Of a stretch of 64,000 nt of DNA, positions 25,339-39,967 are shown one piece after another; the stretch's first letter is position 1, and each line of letters begins with the position of its first letter. Source of the stretch: Nemania diffusa (Eukaryota > Ascomycota > Sordariomycetes > Xylariales > Xylariaceae); assembly GCA_038501195.1 (NCBI GenBank), contig JBBPUQ010000011.1:744001-808000 (forward strand), given 5' to 3'. Both the position numbers and the translations under genes were made by a program. The notes below the pieces were generated by a model. The model was not told the origin of the DNA. It did not search any database and was given only the letters and a program-made list of their open reading frames with translations.

Positions 25339-28300
25339 ATTATAAAATTTTTAATATATTATAGCTATAAAACTTTATATTTAATTAAATTGATTTAATT
25401 AATTAAGCTATTTATATAATAAATATATTTATTATTTTTGCTAGCTTATTATGTTATATAAACATTTTAAACAATAAAAAATCAACTATTTTTTTAAACG
25501 ACTTTTTAATTGTTAGATTTAATTTGTTTAATTTTATAAAATATTATATTTGATTTAATAAAGCTTTTAAAATTAACTTTTATTGTTGATTTTTTTATAT
25601 AACTTTAATAATTAACTTGACATTTTTTTATATAAAAAAACATAATAAAAATAATAACTTTATTAATAAATAAAAAAAGCTATAGTTTATAAAAAATTTT
25701 AATAAAATGTTAAATTTTCAAAGTTTTTTAAAAAATATTAAAACTTTATAATAAATAAAGCTTATAAAAACATTATTACTTATATATATAAATTTGTTAA
25801 AAAATACTAAATAAAAGCTTAAAATTTAAAATTTCTTTTTATAGCAACTATTAATATAAATAAAATAACTTATTTTAACTTTTATAATATTATAAATATT
25901 TCTACTTTTTATAAAGCTATAAAAACTAATTAAACTATTATATTTAAAAAAGTTATTATTTAAAATTTAAGTTATAAAATATATAATTTAATAAATATTA
26001 ATATATATATATAAAAATAAAAACTAAACTAAATTATTACTTTTATAATTAAATATATTAAGCAAATTTAATATAAAGCTATATTAAAAGCTAAATTAGC
26101 TATAATAAAACTAAATTAAATTAAACAAACTTTAAAAAAAAAAAAAGCCAAATTAAATAAAACTAATTAATTAATTAATAATTTAATTATTTAAAATTAA
26201 ACTATATTAATAATTATAAACTAAATTATTATAATAAACATTATTAATTAAACTATTATATTTTATATTATTACTAATATAATAAATTTTAATAACTTAA
26301 AATATAAAAAGTTTATTAAAATAAAAGTTATTACTTTTTATAATAATTTTTAAAAAAAACAAAATAAACTTTAAAATATAATTTTAATATTAATTTAATT
26401 GTTTATTAATTAATATAAATTAATTTATAAATAATATTATAAAAATAAAAAATTTAAATTTTATTTAAACAATATTACTATTAATAATTTATAATTTTAT
26501 TTAAAAAATATTTATTTAAAATAAATTATTATATTTATAAAGTTATTAAAATATTTAGCTAAATAATATAGCGATTTAAATATAAAAAAAAAAGTTTAAT
26601 GTTTATTTTATAAAATAAATTAAAAATTAAATAATATTTTAATATTTAAATAAAAAAATAATATATAAAAAGTTTATATTTTAATATAAATATTTAGTTT
26701 ATATTTTAAACAAAAATAATATATTAAATAAATAATATAAAAAAAAAAACAAAAAAAATAGTTTAAAACTATTTTAAGTAATAAAAATGTTAAAATAACT
26801 AGTATATTTTTAAAAAAAATATATTTAAAATTTATAAAAAAAAAAATTAACTAGTTAATAAAAAAAAAAAAATATCGAATTTAAAAGTATTTTTAAATAA
26901 ATAAATTTATAATAATTATTATTAAAAACTAAAAAAGTAAATTATTAACTATATATTTAAAATATAAAAATATTAAATAAATTAAAAATTAAAAATAAAA
27001 AAAAGTTTAATTTTAAAATTATTAAACTTTTTTTTAAATATATTATTAAATAAATTAATTATAAATAATATAAAAAAATTTTTAATATTAAAACTTTAGT
27101 TAATATAAAAATAAATAAATATATTTTTATAAATATAATATTTATTAAAAAAATTATAACAAAAATAAATATTATAGTTTATAATAACTTTATTAAATAA
27201 ATTATAATTAAATATAATATTAATTTATATTGAAAAATTAATTAAGCTTTAATAATAAACTTTTATTTATAAAAATATATTTTTAAAAAAATATTTTTTA
27301 TAATAATTAATATAAAATATAACTTTTTAATTAAAAAAATATTTTATAAATAATATAATATTTTAATAAATTATAAATAATATTGTTATATTTTTTTATT
27401 TTTAAACAAAAAATTTATAATAAACAAAAAAACAAATATAATTATAAAAATACTTGAAAAAACTATATTATAAAAAATATAATAGAAAATTTTTTTTAAA
27501 CTTTATAAAAACATTTTATATAAAAATATATAAAAAATAAATTATTAATTATAAATAGCTAAAATAAAAAAAGTTCTTTTATTATTATTAAATTTATTTA
27601 AAAAAACAAATTAAAAATATAACAAATAAAAATTATATAAATTATAAAAAAATATAATAAAATAATATAAATATAAATTATTAGCAAATATTATTATTAT
27701 TAAAGTTGTTTTTTTTATAAAGTTTATTTATTATAAATAAATTAAATTATATATTATTAGTATTAATAAAATTAATATAATAATTTAAAATAAAAAATAT
27801 TATAAAATATTTTTTAATAAAAAAAATAAAAGATTAAAAAAAAAACATAAAAATAAATTTTAAAAAAATATTGCTTTTTATTTTATATATTTAATAAAAT
27901 AAATTTAAATTAATTATTAAATTAATTTTATTTTTAATAAAACTATTAATAATTTAATTAATTTTTTTTATATAAATTATTAATTAAAAAATTAAAAATT
28001 ATAAAAAAATATATAATAAAAAACTTATATAAAAAATTTATTGTTTTAAAAAACATTTTATTTGCTATATTAATATTATTTATTTTAAAATTAAATAAAT
28101 AACTAAAATTTTATATTAATTATTAAAAAATTAATATTATTATAAAAAAAAACTATTATTTTTTGTTTTTAATAAATAAAACTTTAGTTTAAATTATTAA
28201 AACTAATATTTTTATAAAAATTAATATATAATAAATATTTTATTAAATTTACATATATTTAAATTATAAAGATTTAATTATTTTTAAAACAAAATATAGT

Positions 28301-31127
28301 TTTTTTAAATATAAAATATTATTTTTTAAATTAATTAATAAATTAACTATTTTTTAATAATATATAAATAATATTTTAAAAAAATATTTAAATAATTTTT
28401 ATAATATTTATATTAATAATATATTTATTTATTTAAATAATTTAAAAAAATATAAATAATATATAAAAAAAATATTAAAAAAGTTATAAAATATAAGTTT
28501 ATAAGCTAATTTAAAAAAATGAAAATTTTATATTATTAAAATTAAATATTTAAAATTTATTATAAAAAAAAATAAAATAAAAATAAACTTTAAAAAAATT
28601 ATAATAATATAAAACTAAAAATAACTAATAAATATAAAAATAGTTTAATTGTTTTTAAAATTTTATAATTTTTATTATTAATTTATTTTAAAACATAGTT
28701 ATAAAATAAAACTTTTATTTAAATTAATTAAAAAAAATATAATATTTTAATAAAACAAAAATTAAAAAATAGTTTTTTTAAAGTTTAAAAAATAACTAAT
28801 TTTAATATTAATATTAATTTATTATAATTATAATAAAAAAATTTAAATAAAAACTAATATTTTTAATAAAGTAATAATAAAAGTTTTATTATAAAAAAAA
28901 AAATAGTTTTTAATATTTTATTATATATTATTTAAAAACTTTATATAAAAAAAGCTAAATTATAATATTTTAAATAAAAAAATATTAATAATAATTAAAA
29001 AGTTTAAATATTAACGACTTAAATTAATAAATATATAAAAAAATAGCTATTTTTAATTATAATTAACTATTAAACTTTTAAATTTTTTAATATTAAATAA
29101 TAATTGAATTTTTAATAAATTAATTAAATAAATTTAATAATTTAATATTATTTTATTATTATATATTAATTAAAATTAAAAAATATAATAATTAATTTAT
29201 TATTAAAAAAATAAAAAAACTTATAAATTTAAAAAAATAAAATAAAACATTAATAATATATAATTTTATTTAAATTAATAAATAAAAAAAAAATTATAAA
29301 TATAAATTTAATAATTAAATTTTTTATTTAAAATAAAAGATAAAAATTAATATATTATTATTTATAATATTATTAATTAATAAAATTTTAAAATATAATT
29401 AAAAATTCTTTAATTTAAAAATATATTTAATTAAAATATAATCAAATTAATTTAAAAATTAAGCTTTAAATAAAAGTTTAATAATTTATAAAAAACAGTT
29501 TATAGTTTTATAAATAAATTATTTTTTTATAAAATTTTTAAAAAAAGTTTATAATAAAATAACAATAGTTTATTTTAAATATAATAAAATAAAAAACTTA
29601 ATATTGTTATAATATTAATAATTTAAATTAATAATAAATTATAACAAATATATTATTAATTATTTTAAATATTAACTAGTAAAAATATTAAAAAATAAAA
29701 TTTTAAAATTGTTGTAATTTATTTTTATATTTTTATAACTATTTTAATATATAGTTATTAATTTTAAAAAAATAACAATAAATAAAAAAAAAAGTAAATT
29801 TATATTTATAATAATAAATTAATTTAATAAATTATTATAATTAATATTTTATAATAAATTAATAATTATATAAAAAATAATATAACTATATTATAAAAGT
29901 TTATTTAAAGTTTTTAAATTATTAAAATAAATTAATTTAAATTAAAAATTTTAAATTTTGTTTTTTTATTAATAAATTTACGAAAATATTAAATATTAAA
30001 TAAACTTTATTATTAATAAAATATTATAAATTTATAAAATAAACTAAAATTATTATTAAATATTTAAATTAATAATTATGTTTTTTTTATAACTATTATT
30101 AAAATAATTAAATAAATATATTATTAATAATAAATTTTACTGCTATATTATTATTATATAATTTAATAAAATTATAGCTATATAAAATATTATTTAAATT
30201 TTTAATATTTAGTTATTATAACTAAAAAAATAAAACGTAAAAATTTACAAATTTATTTTTAATTAAGTAATTAAATCGAAAAAAAGTTTAATAAAAAGTT
30301 AATATTATTAAATAATATATAAAAATAATATAAACAATATTTAAATAAATTTTAAAAAAAATAATATATTAAAAAAATCGATATAAATAAAAATTCAACT
30401 TTAAAATAAAAAATTATATATTTATTATAAAAAAGTATTAATTTTAAATTATTAATAAACTTTTTACTAAATTAAATTATTTTTTTATTTAATAATATTT
30501 TGAAATTTTTAAATAAATAAACTTTATTACTTTTTAATTAAAAGTTTTAAATAATTAAAAATTAATAAACTTATATTATATTAATTAATTATAAAAATTT
30601 TTAAATAATTTATTATTAAAATAATAAACAAATAAATTTAAAAATAAAATAATTTCTTTTATAAAAAATAAACAAAAATAAAAAATAAAACAAATATATA
30701 TTTTACGATTTTATTATAAAAAAACTTTATAATATTAAATTAATTAAAAAAAATAAAATTTTAATAATTAATAATATTTTATAAATAATTTTAAAAATTT
30801 AACTAAAATATTATTAATATTTTATAAAACAAACTTTAAAATAATAAAATTTTTAAAACAGTTAAAAAAATAGCTATAAATAATAATAAAAAAAAAAATT
30901 TTAAAAATATATAAAAATAATAATATATTAAAAAAAAATTTTATAAAAATAATTAAAAAATTATAAAAAAAAAAATATAAATATAAATATAATTATAAAT
31001 AAAATTATTATAATTTTATAGTAACTATTTATAAAAAAACTTTATATATTTTTATAAAATAAAAGTTTATAATATAATAATATTAAAATATTAATTTTAA
31101 AATAATTTTTTGTTAATAAAAAAAGTA

Positions 31128-31342
31128 GTTATAACTAAATAGCTAAATTAAATAATATTTAAAATAGCATTTATAGCTAAAATAAAGTTTTTAATTTATA
31201 TATATAATTTATTATATATTTATAAATATATATTTATATAAACTAAGTTTAAAATAGTTTTTTTTTTTTTTATTTTATAATTAATATATAAATAATACTT
31301 TATTTGTAAACTTTGTTTTATTTAAATATATTAATTATAATA
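31128..31342 (+). repeat. Right LTR of the 25.1-31.3 kb element
   Basis: Begins gttataactaaatagctaaa and ends attaattataata. It aligns almost without gaps to 25,123-25,338. It is more strongly converted to A/T than its partner. Confidence 0.75.
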
Positions 31343-32431
31343 ATAAATAATAATATTTTATATTTTAAAAAAATATTATTAAAAACTATGTAATTATATT
31401 GTTATTAATATATTATTTAATTAAGTTATTAAAAATAATTTAATAATAATAAAGTTAATTTAAAAAAAAAAAAAACTAAAAAAATTATTTTTATAAACTT
31501 TAAAATATATTGATTTAAAATATTTTGTTTTTTTAATAATAACTATAATATTTATAATAATAAAAAAAAAAAATATAATAAAAAAAAATTTAAAAAAAAA
31601 AAAAAAGCAAAAAAATAATATTAATTAAAATAAATTAATAAATTAATAAATTTATTAAAACTTATATAAAATTAATATAAATTAATAATTAAAAATATAT
31701 TAATTTTAAATAAATTAATTATTTAATAAAAATTATAAAATAAATAATATTTTTAATAAATAAAAGCAAATATATAAAAATTATAAAAATAAATAATTAA
31801 AAAATTAAAAACTATAAAAATTATTTATTAATTTATTTATTAACTAAAGTTAGTTTAATAAAAAAACTTATATAAAAAATAAATAATTATTAAATTAAAA
31901 ATATATTAAATTTAAATATTTTGTTTTTATAATTTAAATTATATTATATATAGTATTAAAAGTAAAAAAAAAAATAAAAGAAAATAATAAAATATTAAAA
32001 AAAATACTAAAAAAATTTAACTTATTTTTAGCTATATTGTTTATAAAAAAAATAATATTAATATAAAAATAATATAACTAAATAGTTTTAATTATATTAA
32101 ATATAAATTTAATAATAAATTAATATTATATTTAAAATATATAATATTATAAATAATTAAAATTTAAAAATTATTAAAATTGTTTAATAAAAAAAAATAA
32201 TTAATTTAAAAATTATAATTAAATTAATATTAACTAAATAAATTAAATTAATAAATAAATAAATTAATAAAAAAAAAATTTTATTAATTAATTAATATAA
32301 GTTTTAAAATAAACTACTATTTAATTATTTAAATAAAAAAGTATTACATTTATTATATAGCTTTATTTTAATTAAAAAAAAAACAAAAAAAATATTTAAA
32401 AAAATAAAAAAATTAATTAAAAATAATTAAC

Positions 32432-32543
32432 AAGTAAAAGTCACATAAAAAATTATTACTTTATTTGCAATTAATTTTAAACCGATTATTTTGACTGGAT
32501 TAGGTTAATTAATTAACAATTAGTCAAAGTATTATTTTACTTG
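32432..32543. repeat. Imperfect palindrome at the AT-block/island junction
   Basis: Outer arms caagtaaaa (about 32,431) and ttttacttg (about 32,543) enclose inner arms ttgact (about 32,493) and agtcaa (about 32,525) separated by ggattaggttaattaattaa. The nested inverted repeats, only about 110 bp overall, would suit a MITE-like end or a hairpin. The sequence sits exactly where composition becomes normal. Confidence 0.4.
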
Positions 32544-32911
32544 TGGGTAGCGCTGTCGTCTATATCGTCCGGTCGTGCCCATGTAGCATTATGTTGTTAT
32601 CTTCTTCGTCGCTTAGATGAAATAGGTGTGATCAAAATGGCCCCATGGCGCTGAGGCTGTTGGTATTCCACATCTTTTATCATCGTCCGGCTCAAGTTTC
32701 GACTTCCGTAGCATTAATAGAGTGCGGTTGATCAAGCCCTTGAGGCTTGTATTAATCCAGTCTAGTCGAATGGATTTGTGGTAGCTTTTTCCCTATTAAT
32801 TTCTCTTAACTAATCAGGCTAGCCCTCGCGAATTTCAGCCTAATGATTGTTCCCCTGTCATTTAGAGGTTCTATGAAAGTGTTTATGTTTGCAGAGCGTA
32901 GTATTTATAAT
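32544..32911. other. Sliver of ordinary sequence left of the LTR insertion
   Basis: About 370 bp of normal composition between AT block 2 and the LTR element. On the minus strand an open stretch at 32,792-32,613 could encode about 60 residues including RLDWINTSLKGLINRT and KLEPDDDK, which looks more protein-like than its surroundings. It has no start codon and no recognised homology, so it may be a fragment of a broken gene. The sequence was presumably contiguous with 39,968 onward before the LTR element inserted. Confidence 0.4.
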
Positions 32912-33090
32912 TGTTGTCAGATTTGGTGCATATGTTCTAATGTTATATTAATAACTAGCTCTAATCTAAAACAATTATTTAACAAGCTTTTTTTTATATA
33001 TTATATAAACTATTTAATATTAGTTATATTGTTTATATAATTAATATATATTTTTTATATATAAGTTTTAAGTTTTTTAAAAAAAAACAC
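32912..33090 (-). repeat. Left LTR of the 32.9-40.0 kb element
   Basis: Starts tgttgtcagatttggtgcat and runs through aatgttatattaataactag and ttatttaacaagctttttt to a homopurine end aaaaaaaaacac. The outer (left) 40 bases are hardly mutated, while the inner part is fully AT. Its partner at 39,792-39,967 shows the opposite polarity. Confidence 0.7.
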
Positions 33091-36000
33091 TTTAGTACTT
33101 TTTTTTATATTATATAGTGGTTTTTATAACTAGTAATAAATATATTTATATTTATAATAAATAATAAAGTTTTATAATATATAATATAAAACTTAAAATA
33201 TATTATTAAATATATTATAATAAATAAATAATTTATATTATATAAATATATTATTAAATAATATATAATATATTAAATATAAATATAATTAAATTTATTA
33301 AAAATTTCTAGTTTATTTTTTGTTTATTTTTTATTATTATTTTTTTTTTTTATAGTTATTTTAATATATATATTTTTATATTTATATTATATATTTGTTA
33401 TAATTAAATAAAAAAATTATCTATTAATTAATTTATAAATTTTTTAAATAATTATTTATTTAATAAATGTTGTAAAATTATATATTTATATATAATAATT
33501 AAATAATTTATTAATGTTATAAAAACTATTATATTATAATTTTTTTTTGCTATTTTTTATAAATAATTTAATTTTATATTTTAAAAATATTATTAATATA
33601 TATATAAATTACTTAATTTTATTTTTTTTTTTCAACAAAAAATAAAAAAAAAACTTTTTTTTAATAAGTTATTTTTTTATATATTTTTAAAAAAATATTA
33701 ATAAGTTTTATAAAATATTTATATTGTTGTTATTATTATATTTCTTTTTTAAAAAAAAAAAAAAAACAAAAAAAAAAAACTTTTTGTTATTATTTCTTTT
33801 GTTTTTTTTATACTTTAATATCTATAGTAATATATATATTTTTATTTATATCTATTATTTTTTATTATTAAGTTTTTATAGTAACAAATATATTTTCGTT
33901 TATATTTACTATATTTTATTAATAAATTTATTTGTTTATTTTTTTTATTGTTATTTTTAGTTTTAATAAACTAATAATAAATATATTAAATATTTATAAA
34001 TATTTTAATAAAAATATAATATTAATTATATTAGTTTTTTTTTTAAAACTATTAAAATATTTATAAGCTATTTATATATTTATATTTTCTTTTGTAATAT
34101 TTATTATATTTATTTTTTATAAGTTTATATATTTGTTAATTATTAATTAATAGTATTTTTATAACAGTTTAATATAGTTTTTTAAAACAATTTATAAAAC
34201 TTTTTATTTATAATATATTTATAATATTTTTAAAAATTATTTAAATAAAATTTATTAAAAAATTATAAATTATAATAACTGTTATATATATTATTTTAAT
34301 AGCTATATATATAAAACTATATAAATAGTTTTTTTTTAATTAATATAATTTTAATTAACTAGTTAATTTAAATCTGTTAATATTTATTAAACCTTTTATA
34401 TTTTATATAATATTGTTATTAATAATATTTTTACTGTTAAGTTTGCTGCTTTTTATATTATTATTTATATTTTTTTAAATTTATTAAAAATTAATATAAA
34501 ATATATAAAAAAAAAGAAAAAAAAAAAAATAATTAGTTAAAGTTTTTAAACTAAATATAAATTATTATAATAATAAAATTGTTTATATATAAAAAATACT
34601 TTTTAAATAGTTTTTTTTTTTTTTTTTAAATATATATAGCTTAATAAACTTTAAATTATATTATTTTTGTTTTTTTTAGTTTTATTTAATTAACTTGCTT
34701 TAAATAACTATTAGTTATAACAATTTATTTTGTAGTTATTTTGCTAATTTTTTATTTATTAATTAATTTTTAAATTAGTTAATAATAATTAAAATATTTA
34801 TAAAAAATTTAAATTAATAAAAAAATATAACTAGTTTTAATTATATTAAAAATATAAATTATTTTTCAAATATAAAAGCTTTAATAAATTTATTAGCGAT
34901 TATTTTATTAATAAATATATATTTTATTATAAAGTTTTTATATTTGATTTTTTAATATAACTAATAGTTATATATATTTATATATTTTAATTTAATATAT
35001 AAAATTGCTATTTTTTTAATAACTAGCTTTATAATTTATTAATTATTATATTAAATATATATATATTAGCTATTAAAGTTAATATTAAATTTATTAATTA
35101 ATCGATTAATATATATAGTTTTTTTAACTATTTATATAAAAGTAAAAAGTTTAGCTTTAATAATAAATATAATAACTATATTTTATTTATTAATTTTTTA
35201 TTTTATAATATTATTAAAAAGCTTTATAATATTAATTTCAAAGTTTTTTTAATTAAAAATATTATTATTAAATAAAGCATTATTAATTATTACAAAGTTA
35301 TTTTTATTATTAAATTATAAAATATAAAACTAAATATTTAATAAATAAAACAAAAGCTTATTAGTTATTTTATAATATTTAAATAATAAATTATAATTAA
35401 AACAAATTAATTATAAAGTTTTAAATATTATATTAAAATATATAATTATTATAATATATAATATAAACTTTATTTTGTATTAAAATAAATAAATATTAAT
35501 TAAAGTTATAATTTTTTTATAAAAAAAAAGCTTGTTAATTTTTATTAAAATATTTAAATAAATATTAAATGTTAAACTTTTTAATTTAATAATTCTTTTA
35601 ATATAAAAAACTTAAAAAAGTTATAAAAAGCTTTTTTGTTTATTTTTTATAACTTTTATTTTTAAAAATTATTATAAATTGTTTTTTTTTATAAAATTAT
35701 ATTTAGTTTTTAAAGTTTTAATTATTTTATTAGCTATTTTTTAGCTTTTTTTTTTATAAGTTATTATTATATTGTTAATATAAACAAATAACAATATTTT
35801 ACTTTTTAAAAAATAGCAAAATTTATAAAATATAAAAGTAAATTTTATTTTATAAAATAATTTAATAAGTTTTTTTTATTATAATAAAAAAACTTTTATT
35901 ATTTATATAAAATTTGTTATAATTAAACTATTATTTTAAATTTTTAATAATTTAATAATATATATATATATAAACTTTTTTAATTAATTTAATATTAACA

Positions 36001-39000
36001 AATATATTTAAAATATTATATTATTTAAATTTTAAATTAAATTTAATAATAATAGCTATTAATATTTTTTTTGCTATAATTGAATTATTAATTTTTTATA
36101 CTATTAAATAAGCTTTATATTTGTTATAATAGTTATATTTATTAAATTTATATATATATATTTATATATAATTAAATATTAAACTTTTTTATAAAAAGTT
36201 TTTTAGAATTTTTTTTTAAATATTTATTTTAATATAATTTTATAAATATATATATTTAATTTTGCAAAAATGATTTTTTAACAAATAATTAATAAATTTA
36301 TTATATTATTTTAATAAAAAAAATAAATTTTAATAATAAATTTTTATTTTTTAAAATAGCAATTTTTAAAAATAAATTTTTTCATAGTAATTAAATAGCT
36401 TAAAAACTTTTTTTTTTTTAAATAGTTTTATTAATATTTAATATTTATAATATCTTGCTATAAAAAATATTAGCTAATTTATTTTTAATATTTAATATTT
36501 AAAATTAATTATTTATATATATATAAGTTTTAAAAAAATTTATAACTTATTTAAAAGCTTTTTTTTTTATAAACTTTTTTAAAAATTAATTTTTTTTTAT
36601 TAATAAAGCTTTTTATAATATTAAATATTTATAATAAATTATTATAGCTATATATAGTATTTTTTAATAAATAAATTTGTTGTATTTTTATTATTAATTT
36701 ATTGTTAATATATAATATATTATAAAATCTTATTAAATAAAAACAAATAATTTAATTGTTTTATAATAAATTAAAAAGTAATATTTTAGTTTAAATTTAT
36801 AGTTTATTTTTAATATATTTTTTTTAAATAAAAATCAAAATAATTAAATTAAAAAATTATCAAATTTAATTATATAGCAGAAAAAAAATTAAAAAATATT
36901 AAAAACTTTAGTTTAAATTTAATATTTATATAAAAATATATTTTTTTTAAATAATTTTTTAAAATATTAATTATAAATTTATTTTTATTTTATTTTATAA
37001 AATCGAAATTTTTTAATATATTTTTTAATAATATATTATTATATTTATTATTTTTTAAATAGTTTTTTATATTTTTGTTTAATTTAAAAGTATTTTAATA
37101 TATAATTTTTTTAATTAATATTTTATAAACTTTTAAAAAAACTTTAAAAAGTTTATTTTTAAATTTATTTAAATTTTTATTAAAAAATTTATTTTTATTA
37201 AAAGTTATATTTTTAATAATAATTATTTTATTTTTTTATAATAATTATATATAATAAATATTAATAAATTAATAATTGATTAAATAGTTTATTTAAGTTT
37301 TAAAATCGAACTTTTAATATTTATATTTTTTTTATTTAGTTTATTAAGTTATAGTAAATATTATATAATTAAAAGTTTTTAAATAAATAAATAACAAGCT
37401 TTTTTTATAGCTTATTATATTTTATAAATTATTAAAATAAAAATAAAACTTTTTATAAAAAGTTTATTAATAATTAATTTATTTAAATAAAAAAAACTTA
37501 TAGCTATTATATATAAAGTTTATTTTTAATTTAATAATAGTTTTTATTTTTTTAATTTTATTTTTAAAATTTTAAATATATAATAATAAAATTTTAAAAA
37601 TAATATTATATTTTTTAATAATCGATTTATTAAAATAAATAGTTTTTTATTTTAAATAAATAAATTTACTATTATATTTAATAGTTTTTATTTTAATATT
37701 AAAATAATAATTTATATATTTGATATAATTTTTAAAAGTTATTTATATAATATTAACAAATTTATTATTAATATAATAATTTTATATATAGTTTAAATAT
37801 TAATTAATTATTAATATTAATTTTTAAAAATGTTTTTTTTAATTAAGTTTATTATATTTATAAAAATTAATTGTTAAATATATATTTACTTTTATAACTT
37901 TTAAATAAATATTTTATATTATTTTATAATATATTTTTATTTTATTATAAATTATATAATTAATAATATAAATTTTATTATTAAAATATAATATAATTAT
38001 TATTTTTTTAATATAAATTAATAATTATTTTAACAATTTAAACTTTAAATATTTAAACTATTAATATTAATAATATAAACTTATTTTAACTTTTAATTTT
38101 TTTATATAAAGATTTAACAAGTTTTTTTATATATAAAAAATATAAAAATATTTTTTAATAATATTTTAAAAAATTAAAATTAAATTTATTTTTTTAATAA
38201 TTTTTTATATAATTTAAAGTTTATAAAAATATTAAATTTATAACTATTTTTAAATAATAAATTATATTATATAGCTTATATATAATATATTTTTTTAAGT
38301 TTTAAATTTTTATATTGATTTTTTTATAGTTATAAATATAAATTATATTATTTTTTGCTAATATTATATTTTTAAAATTAGCTTTTTTTAAATTTAAAAA
38401 ATAATTTAATATATTAAAAATATATATAAAAACTTTTAAGTTTATTATAACTAAGTTTTTTAATAAATAAATTAATAAGTTTTTTTTTTATAAATTAAAA
38501 ATATTTTTAATTTAAACTATTAAAAGCTTTAAAAATTAAATTTTTTTTTTATAACTTTAAGTTTGTTTTTTTTAAACTTTTTTTTTTATATTATTATTTT
38601 ATATATTTTATTGCTTATTTTATAGTTTTATTAATATTTAATTATAATTTAACAATTGTTTTAATAATTATATTTAAAATTTAATTGTTAAATTTATTTT
38701 TAAAAAAAATAAATTAATATTTAATTATTAAATAATATTTATAATATATTATATAGTTAATAATATTAAAAAAAACTTTTTTATTATTTATATAAATATT
38801 TATTTTAAAATATTTATAAAAGTTATTTTATAAACTTTTTTAAATATTTTTTTATTATTTATTTTATTTAAAATTGTTATAATATTTTTGCTTTTTTTTT
38901 TTTTAATAAAATTATTTTTAATAATTTTATTATTTTTAATTAATAAGTTTGTTTTTATTTTATTTTTTTTAAAATATAAAAAATACTTTTTTTTTTATAA

Positions 39001-39791
39001 ATTTTTTATTAGTTTTTATAATATTTAAAATTATTATTTTATAATATAATTTAAAAGCTATAATATAATAGCTTAATATATTATTAATAATTTTAATACT
39101 ATAAATATTTTAAAAAGTTTTTTTAAAATTAATAATAAATTTGAAAAATTTAATAATATTAGCATTTTTAATATTTGTTTTAATAATTTTATTTAATTAT
39201 TTGTTAATTTATTTAATAAAGTTTTTAATAAGCTTTATTATTATTAAATATATAAAGTTTTTATATTTTTATTTATATTTAAATTTAAAAATTTATTATA
39301 TTATTATATTAAACTTTTTTAATTCATTATATTATTTATTAATTGTTTTATTTATTTTTATATATATTAATTTATAATTAAAATATATTATTTTATATAT
39401 TTATTTAATAAATTTAATAAACTTTATTTAATAAATATTATAATATTTTATTGTTATATTATAATTTTATTTAATAACTAAATAAAATATTTGTTAAAAA
39501 GTAATAAATTCAATAATCGATATATTAAAAAAGTTAATATTTATATTTATAAATTTTACTATTATTAATATATTTAGCTATTTTAATTAAAAAATTTATA
39601 TAAATTTAAAAACTAAATAAATTTATAAATTTTTATTATATATTTTTATAATAAAATCTTTTTTTTATAAATAAAAGTTATTAAAAAAATAAAAAATAAT
39701 TATAATAAAAGTTGCTATTTTAATAATTTTATTAGTTATATATATATAGCTTATTATTTAATAAAATATAAAAATTAATAAAACTTTTAAT

Positions 39792-39967
39792 TGTTAAATT
39801 TAATATATATGTTTTAATGTTATATTAATAACTAGCTTTAATTTAAAGCAATTATTTAACAAGCTTTTTTTTATATGTTATATAAACTATTTAATATTAG
39901 CTACATCGCTTATATAATCAATATGCGTTTTTTACGCACAGGCTTCAAGCTCCTTAAGAGAGGCTCA
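39792..39967 (-). repeat. Right LTR of the 32.9-40.0 kb element
   Basis: Starts tgttaaatttaatatatatg, shares aatgttatattaataactag with the left copy, and ends in unmutated sequence including tgcgttttttacgcacagg and ttaagagaggctca. Where this copy has gctacatcgc the left has gttatattgt, and where this has gagagg the left has aaaaaa: direct evidence of RIP on both strands. Confidence 0.7.

Larger units (their letters stand above)
25123..31342 (+). mobile_element. RIP-destroyed LTR retrotransposon, 6.2 kb
   Basis: Two direct repeats of about 216 bp bound a 5.8-kb interior with no surviving gag or pol frame. The interior is visibly A-rich on the plus strand, which in retrotransposons usually marks the coding strand, so orientation + is an inference. 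The repeats differ mainly by transitions. The size fits a Ty3 or Ty1 type element; the superfamily cannot be told. No confident target-site duplication. Confidence 0.65.
22431..32450. repeat. AT-rich RIP block 2
   Basis: About 10 kb with even less G and C than block 1 and no coding capacity. The centre is an LTR retrotransposon relic (25,123-31,342). The flanking parts, 22,431-25,122 and 31,343-32,450, hold no repeat that I could pair and no gene. Confidence 0.8.
32912..39967 (-). mobile_element. RIP-destroyed LTR retrotransposon splitting a gene island, 7.1 kb
   Basis: Direct repeats of about 176-179 bp at both ends, an interior without coding capacity, and normal-composition DNA immediately outside both ends. 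The plus strand is T-rich inside, and on the minus strand the repeat begins TGAGCC and ends ACAACA, the TG...CA form of an LTR. I therefore infer minus orientation. The differences between the two repeats are almost all C-to-T or G-to-A. No matching target-site duplication could be confirmed (ataat on the left against aatct on the right). Confidence 0.65.

Noticed and set aside
33724..33960. 78-codon plus-strand open frame rich in Phe, Leu, Tyr and Lys
   Set aside because: Pure compositional artefact of T-rich RIPped sequence. The same applies to frames at 39,141-39,377 and 53,363-53,590, and to the 32,843-33,040 frame that runs into the LTR.
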